Source: Chloroflexota bacterium (lineage in GTDB: Bacteria; Chloroflexota; Dehalococcoidia; UBA2247; RBG-13-53-26). From it: a stretch of DNA of 6,974 nt. The DNA lies in the NCBI GenBank assembly GCA_017885485.1, contig JAFNFZ010000191.1, positions 1-6,974 of the forward strand. The letters run 5' to 3'. Each line of letters opens with the position of its first letter. Within the stretch, counting starts at the first letter, position 1. A program made the position numbers and the translations under genes. The notes below the pieces were generated by a model that saw only the letters and a program-made list of their open reading frames with translations, was not told the DNA's origin and did no database searches. Shown here in pieces: positions 6,522-6,974 of the stretch.

Positions 6522-6572
6522 TACCCGCCACCTCGTCTCTATGATTCAGGTCGCGACAACAACAGCCACCCA
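6522..6572. other. 51-base convergent intergenic gap
   Basis: Two convergent transcription units meet here. I see only an 8-base palindrome GTCGCGAC (6550-6557) and no hairpin with a T-run that would serve as a bidirectional terminator. Confidence 0.5.
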
Positions 6573-6974
6573 TCAGTACGCCTGGTCCATGAACTCGGCT
6601 ATCTGCTCAAAATGGACCCTGTCCACCATAAGGCCTACCGGAGCATAGACTATCTCATCGGCAGCCCAGAGCAAGGTTGGCCTGGTATCACCCGTCATGC
6701 CCCGAATCCCCATGAGGATATTCGCGATATTATCGTTTATTCTCAGTGTGTTGACCTTTATGGGTGCCTTAATCTTGCCATCTTCGATGAAATAGGAATC
6801 AGCAGTGAGCGTGCCGGTGAAGTCCCCGGCCCTCAGGCCATTGACAGGATAGGTGTACCACAACCTCCCTACCATTATTCCCTTCTTCACCTTCCTTATC
6901 AGGCTGTCAAGATCGGTGCTTGAAGGTGACTGAAATACTATATTGGTCGCCGATGCGCTGGGCAGAATGTTGAA
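6573..6974 (-). CDS. TldD/PmbA-family (putative metalloprotease-associated) protein, C-terminal part, cut by window edge
   Basis: Read on the minus strand, the frame is open from the window end to the TGA at 6573-6575, showing the last 133 residues. A GTG at 6888-6890 is internal, since upstream codons stay open and keep the family's pattern (NIVFQSPSS...LIRKVKKG). Features of the C-terminal TldD/PmbA domain are KKGIMVGRLW, the glycine-rich GLRAGDFTG, YFIEDGKIKAPI and the following NTLRINDNIANIL...IRGMTGD. These proteins form TldD-TldE pairs that act as peptidases, known from microcin B17 maturation and CcdA turnover in E. coli. The short GDFTG...IEDGKI spacing looks nearer PmbA/TldE than TldD, but the zinc-binding region is outside the window, so the catalytic status is unknown. 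It converges on the transporter operon, from which it is separated by 51 bases. Confidence 0.82.
   Translation of the reverse strand, partial: FNILPSASATNIVFQSPSSTDLDSLIRKVKKGIMVGRLWYTYPVNGLRAGDFTGTLTADSYFIEDGKIKAPIKVNTLRINDNIANILMGIRGMTGDTRPTLLWAADEIVYAPVGLMVDRVHFEQIAEFMDQAY

Noticed and set aside
6573..6890. GTG at 6888-6890 (minus strand) as the start of a complete 105-residue protein
   Set aside because: The frame is open to the window end and the upstream residues continue the TldD/PmbA domain, so this is an internal valine codon.
1..6974. CRISPR array, tRNA, rRNA, insertion sequence or phage-type attachment site
   Set aside because: No regularly spaced repeats, cloverleaf, transposase or terminal inverted repeats with target duplication were found on either strand.

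Overview
This window is most of a dipeptide/oligopeptide-type (Dpp/Opp, peptide/nickel family) ABC importer locus on the + strand, followed by the tail of an unrelated gene on the - strand. In order: the C-terminal 446 residues of a family 5 extracytoplasmic substrate-binding protein (enters from the left edge, ends at 1342); a 545-base non-coding stretch; two permeases (1888-2970 and 2979-4319); two ATPases (4316-5338 and 5325-6329); a 63-residue two-helix membrane protein (6330-6521); and, convergent, the C-terminal 133 residues of a TldD/PmbA-family protein that runs off the right edge (6573-6974).

The five genes from 1888 to 6521 are packed as one operon. Permease 1 ends inside the Shine-Dalgarno of permease 2, permease 2 and ATPase 1 overlap by 4 bases, the ATPases overlap by 14 bases, and the small protein starts on the base after the ATPase 2 stop codon. 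The binding protein is separated from them. It is followed by a perfect 22-bp inverted repeat, then a good sigma70-type promoter candidate (TTGACT, 17 bp, TGC-TATCAT), then an approximately 270-base leader that can fold. This layout suggests separate control, with the binding protein made in excess and the membrane part driven from its own promoter. The binding protein would deliver a ligand to the permease heterodimer, and the two different ATPases would power import. The ligand cannot be read from the sequence.

The organism is a bacterium, judging by strong Shine-Dalgarno sites, a sigma70-like promoter and GTG start use. Moderate-to-high GC and the style of the proteins and intergenic repeats would fit Chloroflexota (Dehalococcoidia-like) or a similar environmental lineage, but this is a weak guess.

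I do not see a new biological system. The points most worth a second look are: the leader upstream of permease 1, where one pyrimidine tract can pair either with a downstream purine segment or with the ribosome binding site; the roughly 150-residue extracytoplasmic insert in permease 2; the four-cysteine tails on both ATPases; and the small membrane protein attached to the operon.
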